Of a stretch of DNA of 64,000 nt, positions 38,345 to 47,434 are shown piece by piece. Location: contig CAMJQA010000010.1 in NCBI GenBank assembly GCA_946407895.1, forward strand, positions 1 through 64,000, given 5' to 3'. This DNA comes from an uncultured Prevotellaceae bacterium (lineage in GTDB: Bacteria; Bacteroidota; Bacteroidia; Bacteroidales; Bacteroidaceae). Position 1 is the first letter of the stretch. Each line of letters begins with the position of its first letter. A program made the position numbers and the translations under genes. The notes beneath the pieces were generated by a model. That model was not told where the DNA came from and made no database searches. It was given only the letters and a program-made list of their open reading frames with translations.

Positions 38345-38378
38345 TTTGTTTTCCGCTCGCTTATTCGTACCTTTGCAG
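38345..38378 (+). promoter_or_regulatory. nnrD promoter, -7 box TACCTTTG ending 5 nt before the ATG
   Basis: TTTTG ... CGCTCGCTTATTCGTACCTTTGCAGCATG. Confidence 0.6.
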
Positions 38379-38379
38379 C

Positions 38380-39279
38380 ATGAATGTGGAAAAAGGAACG
38401 GTTTTGGGCGTTTCGGAAATGGCCGAAATGCTGAAAGTGCGCCCCGACAATGCCCACAAGGGCACGATGGGGAGCGCCCTGCTGGTGGCCGGCAACCCCG
38501 GCATGGCAGGCTGTGCCGTGCTGGCTGCCGAGGCCTGCCTGCGCAGCGGAGTAGGGAAACTGTATGTGCATACGCAGGAGGAGAACCGCATCATTCTGCA
38601 GACGACGGTGCCCGAGGCCTGCCTCTTTGTGGACCGCATGTATTTGCAAATGGCGGCCATAGCCCCCAGCGTGAACGGCTACCAGGCCCTTGGCATTGGG
38701 CCCGGCATAGGGCAGGGGCCCCTGCAGCAGGCCATACTGACGCACTATCTTACGAAGCAGAAGTTCGCAGGTATGCCTGTGGTGCTGGATGCCGATGCCC
38801 TGCACCTGCTGTCGTTCAATATGCGTTTGTCCGAGGTGCTCTACAACCGATGCATCCTGACGCCACACATGGGCGAGATGCTGGCCCTGAGCCGGGCCTT
38901 CTCCCTGGGCACGCCCGATATGATCCGGGCAGCCGTCAACCTGGCCAAGGCGCGCGGCCTCATCGTGGTGCTGAAGGGGCATCCCACCCATATCTGCATG
39001 CCCAACGGCGAGTGCTTTGCCTGTCCGCGCGGCAATGCCGGCATGGCTACGGCGGGCAGCGGCGATGTGCTGACGGGCCTCATCACAGGCCTTTTGGCCC
39101 AGGGATATACCGTTCGGGAGGCTGCCCTGCTGGGCGTATGGCTCCATGCCTCGGCCGGCGACCTGGCTGCCCGTGAGCTGGGCCAGGAGTGCATGCTGGC
39201 CCGCGACATCACGCGCCATCTGCCGGGGGCTTTCCGCGAACTGCATGAACAGAAGAAACAGATAAACCAGAAGATATGA
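38380..39279 (+). CDS. nnrD: ADP/ATP-dependent NAD(P)H-hydrate dehydratase (YjeF C-terminal domain only)
   Basis: DNAHKGTMGSALLVAGNPGMAGCAVLAAEACLRSGVGKLYV; GNAGMATAGSGDVLTGLITGLLAQG. Confidence 0.9.
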   Translation: MNVEKGTVLGVSEMAEMLKVRPDNAHKGTMGSALLVAGNPGMAGCAVLAAEACLRSGVGKLYVHTQEENRIILQTTVPEACLFVDRMYLQMAAIAPSVNGYQALGIGPGIGQGPLQQAILTHYLTKQKFAGMPVVLDADALHLLSFNMRLSEVLYNRCILTPHMGEMLALSRAFSLGTPDMIRAAVNLAKARGLIVVLKGHPTHICMPNGECFACPRGNAGMATAGSGDVLTGLITGLLAQGYTVREAALLGVWLHASAGDLAARELGQECMLARDITRHLPGAFRELHEQKKQINQKI

Positions 39280-40343
39280 AACAGAGAATAACCGCCTGCG
39301 CCATGCTGTTGGCAGCTGCCCTGGCAGCGCAGGCTCAGACCGTGGTGGAGAACTTTGTGCCGGGCAGCACCCTGGAGGGCATCTCCTACTTCCTGCCCCG
39401 CACCGCCGTGCGCATTACCGTAACGGCCCAGAAGACCGTGACGCGCCCCGGCGACTTCAACAAGTATGCCGAGCGATACCTGCGACTGACGGGCGTGCCG
39501 CAGGCAGAGAGCACCGAGTGGGAACTGCTGAGCGTAAAGATGGAGCCTTTCGGCAAGCCCGACAAGGCGAAGGCCTACAGCATCAAGGTGAAGAGCAAGA
39601 CGGTGGCCCCCCTGGTGGGCCTGAGCCGCGACGGCCTGCTGCTGGGCATCAATACCGAGGTGCAGGAGGAGGTACTGCCCCCCCTGCCCCAGGGCGAGAA
39701 GGGGCCCGAACCGGTAAATCCGCGCAGCTTCATGACGCAGGAGATACTGGCCGCAGGCAGTACGGCCAAGATGGCTGAGCTCTGCGCACAGGAAATATAT
39801 GACCTGCGCGAGAGCCGCAACGCCCTCATAAAGGGCGAGGCCGACAATACGCCCAAGGACGGCGCACAGCTGAAGCTTATGCTCGAGCAACTCGACCAGC
39901 AGACCAATGCCCTGCAGTCGCTCTTCGCCGGTACGAAGCAGACCAGCACCGAGGTATTCTCCCTCAACTACGACCCCACGAAGGAGGCGGGGCGCGACCT
40001 GCTCTTCCGCTTCTCCAGGAAGCTGGGCGTGGTGGATGCCGACGACCTGGCCGGCGAGCCCGTCTATATCAGCGTGGAGCGCATGGAGTCGCTGCCCGAG
40101 GCCCAGCCCGACGAGCAGACGGCCAAGAAGAAGGAGAAACTGGAGCGAGGCGTATTCTATAATGTGCCCGCGCGCATGAAGCTGACCGTCACCTACGGGC
40201 AGAAGGAGATGGCCGCGCTGGAGACCCCCATGGGACAGTTCGGCACGGTGGAGATTCTCTCCAACACCCTCTTCGACAAGAAGGCCACTACGCGCGTCAC
40301 CTTCTTCCAATCCACAGGTGGAACGAAGGACGTGATGGAGTAG
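39276..40343 (+). CDS. DUF4831-type secreted protein
   Basis: Signal peptide; SYFLPRTAVRITVTAQKTVTRPGDFNKYAERYL. Confidence 0.7.
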   Translation: MKQRITACAMLLAAALAAQAQTVVENFVPGSTLEGISYFLPRTAVRITVTAQKTVTRPGDFNKYAERYLRLTGVPQAESTEWELLSVKMEPFGKPDKAKAYSIKVKSKTVAPLVGLSRDGLLLGINTEVQEEVLPPLPQGEKGPEPVNPRSFMTQEILAAGSTAKMAELCAQEIYDLRESRNALIKGEADNTPKDGAQLKLMLEQLDQQTNALQSLFAGTKQTSTEVFSLNYDPTKEAGRDLLFRFSRKLGVVDADDLAGEPVYISVERMESLPEAQPDEQTAKKKEKLERGVFYNVPARMKLTVTYGQKEMAALETPMGQFGTVEILSNTLFDKKATTRVTFFQSTGGTKDVME

Positions 40344-40400
40344 GGCAGGAAGGTTCCAGGTTCAAAAGATTCCATAAATATCCATTAAACTAAATAAGCA

Positions 40401-41171
40401 ATGAAAAAGAATCAGATTCTATTGGCTGCCGCACTTGCCTGCGCCGCCAGCCTGAGTGCACAAGAAAAGCAGTACCCCAAGCCCGAGCCCATGACGGCCG
40501 GCATGACTGAGTTCTGGACTCCGCAGCCCAAGGTGGTTACACCCGGCGACATCCGCACCAACTCCGCCCCCAGCGATGCCATCGTGCTCTTCGACGGCAA
40601 GGACCTCTCCCAGTGGCAGAACGCCAAGGGCGAAGCCGCCGACTGGATTGTGAAGAACGGCATAATGACCGTGGATAAGACTAAGGGCGACATCCTCACG
40701 CGCCAGAAGTTCGGCAGCTTCCAGCTGCACATAGAGTGGTGCGTGCCCGCCGACATACAGGGCGAGAGCCAGGCACGCGGCAATAGCGGCATATTCCTGC
40801 AGGATATGTACGAGGTGCAGATACTGGACTGCTACAAGAACGAGACCTACATGAACGGTATGACGGGCAGTATCTACAAGCAGACGCCCCCAATGGTGAA
40901 CGTTATGCGCAAGCCCGGCGAATGGAACGTATATGACATCATCTATACGGCTCCCATCTTCAAGGAGGACGGCTCCTATATGTATCCTCCCTTTGTCACC
41001 GTAATACAGAACGGCGTGGTGCTGCAGAATCATACCCAGATACGCGGCACCACCGAGTACATCGGTCATCCCCAGGTGCGCAAGCACGGCGACGGCCCCA
41101 TCCGCCTGCAGATGCACGGCGACCCCAGCAAGGCCATCAGCTTCCGCAACATCTGGATCCGTCCCATGTAG
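40401..41171 (+). CDS. DUF1080 (3-keto-disaccharide hydrolase-type) secreted protein
   Basis: IVLFDGKDLSQWQNAKGEAADWIVKNGIMTVDKTKGDILTRQKFGSFQLHIEWCVP; GNSGIFLQDMYEVQILD. Confidence 0.9.
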   Translation: MKKNQILLAAALACAASLSAQEKQYPKPEPMTAGMTEFWTPQPKVVTPGDIRTNSAPSDAIVLFDGKDLSQWQNAKGEAADWIVKNGIMTVDKTKGDILTRQKFGSFQLHIEWCVPADIQGESQARGNSGIFLQDMYEVQILDCYKNETYMNGMTGSIYKQTPPMVNVMRKPGEWNVYDIIYTAPIFKEDGSYMYPPFVTVIQNGVVLQNHTQIRGTTEYIGHPQVRKHGDGPIRLQMHGDPSKAISFRNIWIRPM

Positions 41172-41234
41172 TAGTATAATAGCCAGGGTGGGGGACCTCC
41201 ATCGGGCTCTCCCGCCTTCGTCTCTCTTCGCAGC

Positions 41235-42650
41235 ATGAAACAGCAGAGAATCCCAGGCTACGTCCTTTTCCTGGCCTTCGTAGCCGCCCTGGGTGGCATA
41301 CTCTTTGGGTACGACACGGCCGTCATCTCCGGTACCACGGAGATTGTGAAGGCGCAGTTCGGCCTTTCCACCGGACTGGAGGGCTGGTACGTGGGCTGTG
41401 CCCTGGTGGGCTCTATCCTGGGCGTCCTTGTGGCCGGCATGCTCTCCGACTTCCTGGGGCGCAGGCGCACTATGCTCATCTCGGCCCTGCTCTTCACCGT
41501 CTCGGCCATCGGCTGCGCGGTGTGCGGCGGGTTCGGTGGCCTCATCGCCTACCGCATCATCGGCGGGGTGGGCATAGGCATCGTTTCCATCGTCTCGCCC
41601 ATCTATATCTCGGAGATCTCGCCTGCCCGCTTCCGCGGCACTATGGTCTCGCTCTATCAGCTCTTCATCACCATCGGTTTCCTGCTGGCCTACCTGGTCA
41701 ACTACCTCATTCTGCGCGGAGCCGTCACCGACCTGGCCGACCCTGCCCTCACCGCTCGTATGTTCAACAGCGAGTATTGGCGCGGCATGCTGGGGTGCGA
41801 GACGCTGCCCGACCTGCTCTTCCTCCTCTCCATCCTGTTCATTCCCGAGAGTCCCCGCTGGCTCGTAGTCCGCGGACAGGACCGCCGTGCGCTGGACATC
41901 CTCGGGCGCCTCTCCGGCTCGCCGCAGGAGGCCCAGGCTGCCCTGCTGGCCACCCGCGCATCCCTCGATGCCGAGGTGCGCACCCCCTGGAGCGCGCTGC
42001 TGGAGCGTGGCATCTTCCGTGCCGTCCTCATCGGCTCGGCCATAGCCATACTGGGGCAGTTCATGGGCGTGAACGCCGTACTCTACTATGGACCCAAGAT
42101 TTTTGCCAGTGCCGGATTCCAGAATCCCCTCTTCCCCACGGTGCTCGTGGGCCTGGTCAATATGCTCACCACCGTCCTGGCCCTGCTCATCATAGACCGT
42201 GTGGGACGCAAGCAGCTCGTGTGGTGGGGCGTGGGCGGCATGATAGTCTGCCTGCTCATGATTGGCATCTACTTCCTGCCTGCGGTCAGCCTGCCCAATG
42301 GGTTCATGCTCACCTTCTTCCTGCTCTATGTCTTCTGCACGGCCATCTCCATCAGCGCCGTCGTCTTCGTTATTCTCTCCGAAATCTATCCCAATCGTGT
42401 ACGCGGCCTGGCCATGTCTGTGGCCGGCCTGGCCCTCTGGGTGGGGACTTACCTCATCGGGCAGCTCACGCCGTGGATGCTGGAGAACCTCACTCCGGCC
42501 GGCACCTTCTTCCTCTTTGCCCTGATGTGCCTGCCCTATCTCTGGATTATGTACCGCCATGTCCCCGACACCACGGGCAAGACGCTGGAGGAAATCGAGG
42601 CGTACTGGAGAAGACCCACCCCCAACCCCTCCCGTCAAGGAGGGGAGTGA
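41235..42650 (+). CDS. Sugar porter family MFS transporter
   Basis: GGILFGYDTAVISGT; GMLSDFLGRRRTML; FIPESPRWLVVRG. Confidence 0.94.
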   Translation: MKQQRIPGYVLFLAFVAALGGILFGYDTAVISGTTEIVKAQFGLSTGLEGWYVGCALVGSILGVLVAGMLSDFLGRRRTMLISALLFTVSAIGCAVCGGFGGLIAYRIIGGVGIGIVSIVSPIYISEISPARFRGTMVSLYQLFITIGFLLAYLVNYLILRGAVTDLADPALTARMFNSEYWRGMLGCETLPDLLFLLSILFIPESPRWLVVRGQDRRALDILGRLSGSPQEAQAALLATRASLDAEVRTPWSALLERGIFRAVLIGSAIAILGQFMGVNAVLYYGPKIFASAGFQNPLFPTVLVGLVNMLTTVLALLIIDRVGRKQLVWWGVGGMIVCLLMIGIYFLPAVSLPNGFMLTFFLLYVFCTAISISAVVFVILSEIYPNRVRGLAMSVAGLALWVGTYLIGQLTPWMLENLTPAGTFFLFALMCLPYLWIMYRHVPDTTGKTLEEIEAYWRRPTPNPSRQGGE

Positions 42651-42696
42651 ATACTCTTTGACCGTTCGTATCCGCGAGAGCAATATTAAGAATTGA

Positions 42697-42790
42697 ACCT
42701 TTTGAACGTCTGGAGCAGCGAGTGCCATCGGAAGCTTGCTTACGAATGGCCGAGTCGTGACAGACGAAGAGCGAAGCTCAACCTTTTGAA
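42697..42790. repeat. About 70-bp dispersed element, copy 1, flanked by TTTTGAAC runs
   Basis: GGAGCAGCGAGTGCCATCGGAAGCTTGCTTACGAATGGCCGAGTCGTGACAGACGAAGAGCGAAGCTCAA; inverted copy at 61510-61581. Confidence 0.9.
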
Positions 42791-42792
42791 CC

Positions 42793-43119
42793 TTGAAGGT
42801 CATTTATAACCGATATTTCCCCTTTGGCTCCTACTGGGCCATCAATCTGCTGGGCCTGGTCTTTGCCCGTCGCGACCGCGGAAGGCTGGGCCCGGAAGAA
42901 CTGAACCACGAATACATCCACACGCTGCAGCAGCGCGAGATGCTCTTCGTGGTTTTCTTCCTTTGGTACCTCCTGGAGTGGCTCGTCCGCCTCGTCCAGT
43001 ATCGCAGTCCCCACCTGGCCTACCGCAATATCTCCATGGAGCGAGAGGCCTATGCCATGCAGCGCGACCTTCAGTATCGCCTGCATCGCCCCCTCTTTGC
43101 CTGGAGGAAGTGGCTATAG
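42793..43119 (+). CDS. Conserved hypothetical protein (HEYIHTLQQ motif, membrane-associated)
   Basis: 108 aa; ELNHEYIHTLQQREMLFVVFFLWYLLEWLVRL; apparent TTG start. Confidence 0.7.
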   Translation: MKVIYNRYFPFGSYWAINLLGLVFARRDRGRLGPEELNHEYIHTLQQREMLFVVFFLWYLLEWLVRLVQYRSPHLAYRNISMEREAYAMQRDLQYRLHRPLFAWRKWL

Positions 43120-43183
43120 GGATAGTGGCTTTCTTCAATGCAGCCAGGATGGGAAATATGTTGGAGTAGCAGTTAAGGGAGGT

Positions 43184-46003
43184 TCAGAAGAGCTTCTTGT
43201 CCCTGGCCTGCTGCTGGTTTCCGAACTGGGGCGAGAGGAGGATGGTGCGGTCGCGTCCCTCGCGGCGCTTCTGGATTTCGCCTCTCAGCCAGTCCTCGGT
43301 GGAGTGGTCGATGGCTGAGTCGTGTGGTTTGCCTACGCCCAGGTGAACGGGCCATAGCAGGGCCTCGTCAACGTATCGCTCGGCCTGGTCATACTGGCCG
43401 CGGTCGGCTGCCTCGGCTGCCAGTTTCAGCTTCAGGCGGCGGTACTTGTCGTGGCTGCTGCGCATGCCCTCGAAGGGCAGGATGGTGATGGTGTCCATAA
43501 TCTGGTTCGCCTCGTCGTATTTCCCGGCGGCGATGTAGGCATCGATGAGGCTGTCGCCGATGCGGGCGTTGGAGGGATGGGCCTCGTAGTACGTTTTCAA
43601 CAGGGCCAGGGCTTGGTCGGCCTTCCCCTGGCGGGTGTGGGAGATGGCCACGTCGCGCACGTAGCGCCATTCCTCGGGATTCAGTTCATGGGCCTTCAGA
43701 ATGTCCTTCTCATCGGCGGATTTCTGGTAACGGTAGGCATAGTAGGGGGCGATGTCGGCCTCGTTGCCCTCCATCAGACGGGCTGCCGACGGGGCGTCGC
43801 CCAGGTGGTCGGAGAGCAGGGCCAGCAGGTAGCGCGACTGCCAGCCTCCGCCGTTCTCCACGGCCCAGCGGAGGGGCTGGGCAGATTCCGGACGGAAGGG
43901 GAAGGTGAAGTCTATGGGCTGTGCCTCGGCCTGGGGGATGGACGCGGGGGCTTGCCTCAGGTAGGCTGCCCAAAGGGCTGTGAGAGCATTCTGCCGGGGC
44001 AGGGCCTCCAGAATAGTTGCGGCTTCCTCGTCGAGGTTGAGGCTGTAGTAGAAGATGGCCGTCTCCATGTAGTCCTCCCAGGGCAATTCCTCCTGGAACC
44101 CGGCGAAGACGTCGCGCGCATCGGCTTTTCCGCTCAGCAGTTTTTCAAAGTGAGGGAAATGGCTCAGGGGATCCAGGGCCAGGATGCGGTCCATCCCTTC
44201 GCCCGTGGCTTTGTATAGTATCTGCAGGGCCGTGATGTTATTGGCCTGATTGGTGAGCGCTTTGCGTGCATATCCGGCAGCCAAGTGGCGTTCGCCCCGT
44301 CGGAAATGCAGGCGTGCCAGCTCGGTGTGGCAGGCCGAGCGCAGGGCACTGGGACTGATGGAGGCTATCTCCAAGCGGTCCATTGCCTCGTAGTCCATGC
44401 CCAGTGCAGCGGCGGCCAGACCGCCCACGTAGCCAGCCTGGGCATTATACTGGTCGATGGAAAGGGCACGGTCGGCATAGTCCAGGGCTTCCTGGTAGTG
44501 GCACGCATGATAGCGCAGGAAGGCTTTCAGCCCCAGGGTCTCGGCCGAAGCCGGCTGGAGGGAGAGGGCGCTGTCGGTCATCGCCTCTGCCTCTGTGTAG
44601 AGGCGCATGCCCAGGTAGTCGCGCGCCAGCAGGCCGTAGCTTTGTACCTCGTCGGGGCGGAAGGCCTCGTGGCGGGTGAGTGGGCGCTGCAGGGACTCAT
44701 CGTCACTACGCCACAGGGTGCGCCCGTCCAGCTCCACTTTGGCGGGACGGCCTTCTACCTGTGCTGTCCAGGGCTGGGCCGTGGGGAGCGATACGTCCTG
44801 CGCCAGGCAGGCCTTGCCCTGGTCGTCGAGGATGGATAGGTGACCCCGCAAAGGGTGCAGGGGATAGAGGTTCACGCTCGTCTGGCCCTCCTGCTCTTTC
44901 AGGCTGACGATGGCATCCAGCGTCACCTCGTCCGGCTTGCCTATCTGGGCATAGGGAATCCAGTATTCCGACCACTCCTCGGTCAGGAACGGCGTCATCA
45001 GCGTCTGGCGGAAGGGCGTGTTCTCGGACGAACTCGTCATGTTCTGGTTGAAGAGACGTCCGCCCTGCATCTCCACGTACTGCTTGCCGCTGTCCGTGAG
45101 CAAGTCTATCCAGATGTCGCCCTCGCCGCTTTGGCCCCAGGAGAAGTACTTACGTCCCAGTTTCTCGTCGCGCAGGGCATAGTGCATCAGTCCCCAGTCG
45201 TCCTGGCTGTAATAGGCACCGAAGAAGGGCTTGTGGCTGCCCACTACGTGGAGCGACAGGGCGCCTTCGTGCGCTTGGTCCTTGTAGAGGCGCAGGTCGT
45301 GGCCCTTTTCATCGATGGGGTAGGCAAAGCGCTGTCCGTCGTGGCCCAGGTAGGCCGTGCCGGGATAGACCAGCACGAGGTCTTCGGCAGCGGGGAAGGC
45401 AGCGTTGGTCCAGGTGTAGTAGGGCTGGTACTCGCGGCTCTGGTTGTACCAAATGAAGGAGGTCCTGACGTAGGCGGCATCGCGGGGCAGGCTTATCTCC
45501 GTCGTCCAGCGGCTGCGGCACGTCATCTCGTTTGCGCCGATGAAGCAGCTCACCGACCCGTCGGCCTTCTCCTCCACCCGCCAATCCACGGGGCAGGAGC
45601 ATGTAGGCGCATGGCCTATCACGCCGAAGTTGAACTCTATGCCGCCGCTGGTCCAGGGGCCTCGCAGGGCTATCTCGCGGAATTTTACCACGTCGTTGCG
45701 GTAGAGCAGTTCGCGGCCTGTCTTCTTGTCGCGTATGGACCATATCTTACCGCCTATCTCGGGCAGGATTTCCACACGCAGCCATTCGTTTTCCAGCACC
45801 ACCATCTTCCAGGGCCGCTGCTCGGGCTGCGTGGCATACTGTTGGAAACTCCAGTAGGGATATATCTTTCCCATCTCGGGCGTGGGGGTAGGGTCGGAAT
45901 AGGGGTATGTCGTCATCACCGAATCGACGACGCTTGCCGACGGCTCTCGCTGGCATGAGGCTGCGAGCAGCATGGGGATAATCAGGAGAAAGTTCTTTTT
46001 CAT
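43184..46003 (-). CDS. DUF5107 + TPR protein, secreted lipoprotein
   Basis: Lipobox LLAASCQ; WKMVVLENEWLRVEILPEIGGKIWSIRDKKTGRELLYRNDVVKF; TPR-rich C-terminus. Confidence 0.85.
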   Translation of the reverse strand: MKKNFLLIIPMLLAASCQREPSASVVDSVMTTYPYSDPTPTPEMGKIYPYWSFQQYATQPEQRPWKMVVLENEWLRVEILPEIGGKIWSIRDKKTGRELLYRNDVVKFREIALRGPWTSGGIEFNFGVIGHAPTCSCPVDWRVEEKADGSVSCFIGANEMTCRSRWTTEISLPRDAAYVRTSFIWYNQSREYQPYYTWTNAAFPAAEDLVLVYPGTAYLGHDGQRFAYPIDEKGHDLRLYKDQAHEGALSLHVVGSHKPFFGAYYSQDDWGLMHYALRDEKLGRKYFSWGQSGEGDIWIDLLTDSGKQYVEMQGGRLFNQNMTSSSENTPFRQTLMTPFLTEEWSEYWIPYAQIGKPDEVTLDAIVSLKEQEGQTSVNLYPLHPLRGHLSILDDQGKACLAQDVSLPTAQPWTAQVEGRPAKVELDGRTLWRSDDESLQRPLTRHEAFRPDEVQSYGLLARDYLGMRLYTEAEAMTDSALSLQPASAETLGLKAFLRYHACHYQEALDYADRALSIDQYNAQAGYVGGLAAAALGMDYEAMDRLEIASISPSALRSACHTELARLHFRRGERHLAAGYARKALTNQANNITALQILYKATGEGMDRILALDPLSHFPHFEKLLSGKADARDVFAGFQEELPWEDYMETAIFYYSLNLDEEAATILEALPRQNALTALWAAYLRQAPASIPQAEAQPIDFTFPFRPESAQPLRWAVENGGGWQSRYLLALLSDHLGDAPSAARLMEGNEADIAPYYAYRYQKSADEKDILKAHELNPEEWRYVRDVAISHTRQGKADQALALLKTYYEAHPSNARIGDSLIDAYIAAGKYDEANQIMDTITILPFEGMRSSHDKYRRLKLKLAAEAADRGQYDQAERYVDEALLWPVHLGVGKPHDSAIDHSTEDWLRGEIQKRREGRDRTILLSPQFGNQQQARDKKLF

Positions 46004-46044
46004 ATATTAGTGTCTGTTCGTGTTAGCTCTTTTGTGCGTAGTGG

Positions 46045-46851
46045 TTAAATGGTCAGTGCGAAGGCCGAGAGGGTGAAACTGCCGTCGTCGGCGAGGGTGA
46101 TGTCGGCCGAGAGGGTGGGCATGTCGTCGTAGAAGAGCACGGGGCCCGAGGCGAACCTGATGCCCGGCACGAAGCAGACGCGCAGCCTGTCCTGGCTCAG
46201 GTCGTAGCTAATCTGCTCGCCTATCCAGACGGGCCCCTCCGTGTCTGTGGGACCCATGTCGGCTGTGGAGATCCTGGCCTGGGCTATCTCCTCCCCGTCG
46301 GCATAGAAGGTTACCTGTTCGCCGCTGAGGGTGTAGCGCAGGTGCTCCAGCAGGGCCTGCTGCATCCGATAGGGCTCTATCGTACAGGCTATGCGAGCAC
46401 TGTCGTTGGCCGCGCAGAAGGCTATGCGGTAGAGTTGCTCTGCATGGACACCCGTGCCCTCCATTACGCACGAGGCATACCAGAGCGTGCTGGCCTGGGC
46501 ATCGTATCGGGCCTGTGGCTGACGGCTGTGGCGTATGTCGGGGAAAAGGGTGGAGGTAGCGTTCCGCTGTACCATTATGCCGTAGCCCTCGGCGGAGCGT
46601 CCTTCGTCCAGCTCGCCTATGCCCAGCACGCATACGCTGTGCGCCTCGTCGTCCAGAATCTCGAAGGGGTGTACCTTCTGCGTGGCCTCCAGGGCCTGCC
46701 TTATCTCCCCGGGCATCTGGCAGACAATTGGTTCGTCCAGCACGCCGCAGGCCGCTCTCTGCTGCGGCGCACGGGTACATGCTGCTGCCAGGGCCAGGCC
46801 GCAGAAGGCCAGGAGGGCAGACCATATCCTTTTCTTGTGTAGCCTATTCAT
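46045..46851 (-). CDS. Uncharacterised lipoprotein
   Basis: Lipobox LALAAAC; 268 aa. Confidence 0.65.
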   Translation of the reverse strand: MNRLHKKRIWSALLAFCGLALAAACTRAPQQRAACGVLDEPIVCQMPGEIRQALEATQKVHPFEILDDEAHSVCVLGIGELDEGRSAEGYGIMVQRNATSTLFPDIRHSRQPQARYDAQASTLWYASCVMEGTGVHAEQLYRIAFCAANDSARIACTIEPYRMQQALLEHLRYTLSGEQVTFYADGEEIAQARISTADMGPTDTEGPVWIGEQISYDLSQDRLRVCFVPGIRFASGPVLFYDDMPTLSADITLADDGSFTLSAFALTI

Positions 46852-47185
46852 CTTCTTTCTGATAAAATGGTCCGGCCTCCTCGTCGGTGGCTTCGAGCAG
46901 GAAGGTTACGGGCCGGAAACCGTCGTTGCAGGTCACTACGGCAATGCCGTCGCGGTTTGTCCAGTCGTTGCCGTAGAACTTCTTTACGCCCGACGACAAG
47001 GCAAACACATACTGGTTCATGGTGCGCCAGGCGCAGTCGCACATTCCGTGCGGACAGGTGTTCGTGGCATAGAATACGTCGCCCTTCTTTAGTATGCCGC
47101 AGGGCTTCAGGTCTGGGTTGCCATACTGCTGCACCAGGTCCTGGCGCAGCGAGGTGTCCAGGACGGTTATCTTCACTATCTTCAT
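46844..47185 (-). CDS. TIGR04076-like small protein
   Basis: KPCGILKKGDVFYATNTCPHGMCDCAWRTMNQYVFALSSG. Confidence 0.7.
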   Translation of the reverse strand: MKIVKITVLDTSLRQDLVQQYGNPDLKPCGILKKGDVFYATNTCPHGMCDCAWRTMNQYVFALSSGVKKFYGNDWTNRDGIAVVTCNDGFRPVTFLLEATDEEAGPFYQKEDE

Positions 47186-47215
47186 AAACTCGTTCTTACT
47201 TATGCATTCTCTCTT

Positions 47216-47422
47216 TCACTTCTTGTGCCTATTTGCCCGCCGCTGGCGTATCTCGGCCTTCTTGCGGGCCGAGGCCGAGCCGTGGGCGCCGGTGATGTAC
47301 TGCTTCTTCTTTGCCTTGGTCTTCACCTTGGCTTCCTGCCTGGCCGGGCTCTTCTTAGCTCCGCCGCGGAAGGTGATGCCGCTCTCTATGACGGCATCAA
47401 TGTTGTCGTTGCCGAAAGACAT
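47216..47422 (-). CDS. Small basic hypothetical protein
   Basis: 68 aa; Lys/Arg-rich C-terminus; fits the spacer upstream of TIGR04076. Confidence 0.55.
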   Translation of the reverse strand: MSFGNDNIDAVIESGITFRGGAKKSPARQEAKVKTKAKKKQYITGAHGSASARKKAEIRQRRANRHKK

Positions 47423-47434
47423 GGGGGTGGGTCT

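Noticed and set aside
40419-42803. 794-aa minus-strand ORF
   Set aside because: Shadow ORF antisense to the DUF1080 and MFS transporter genes; low-complexity composition and no recognisable domains
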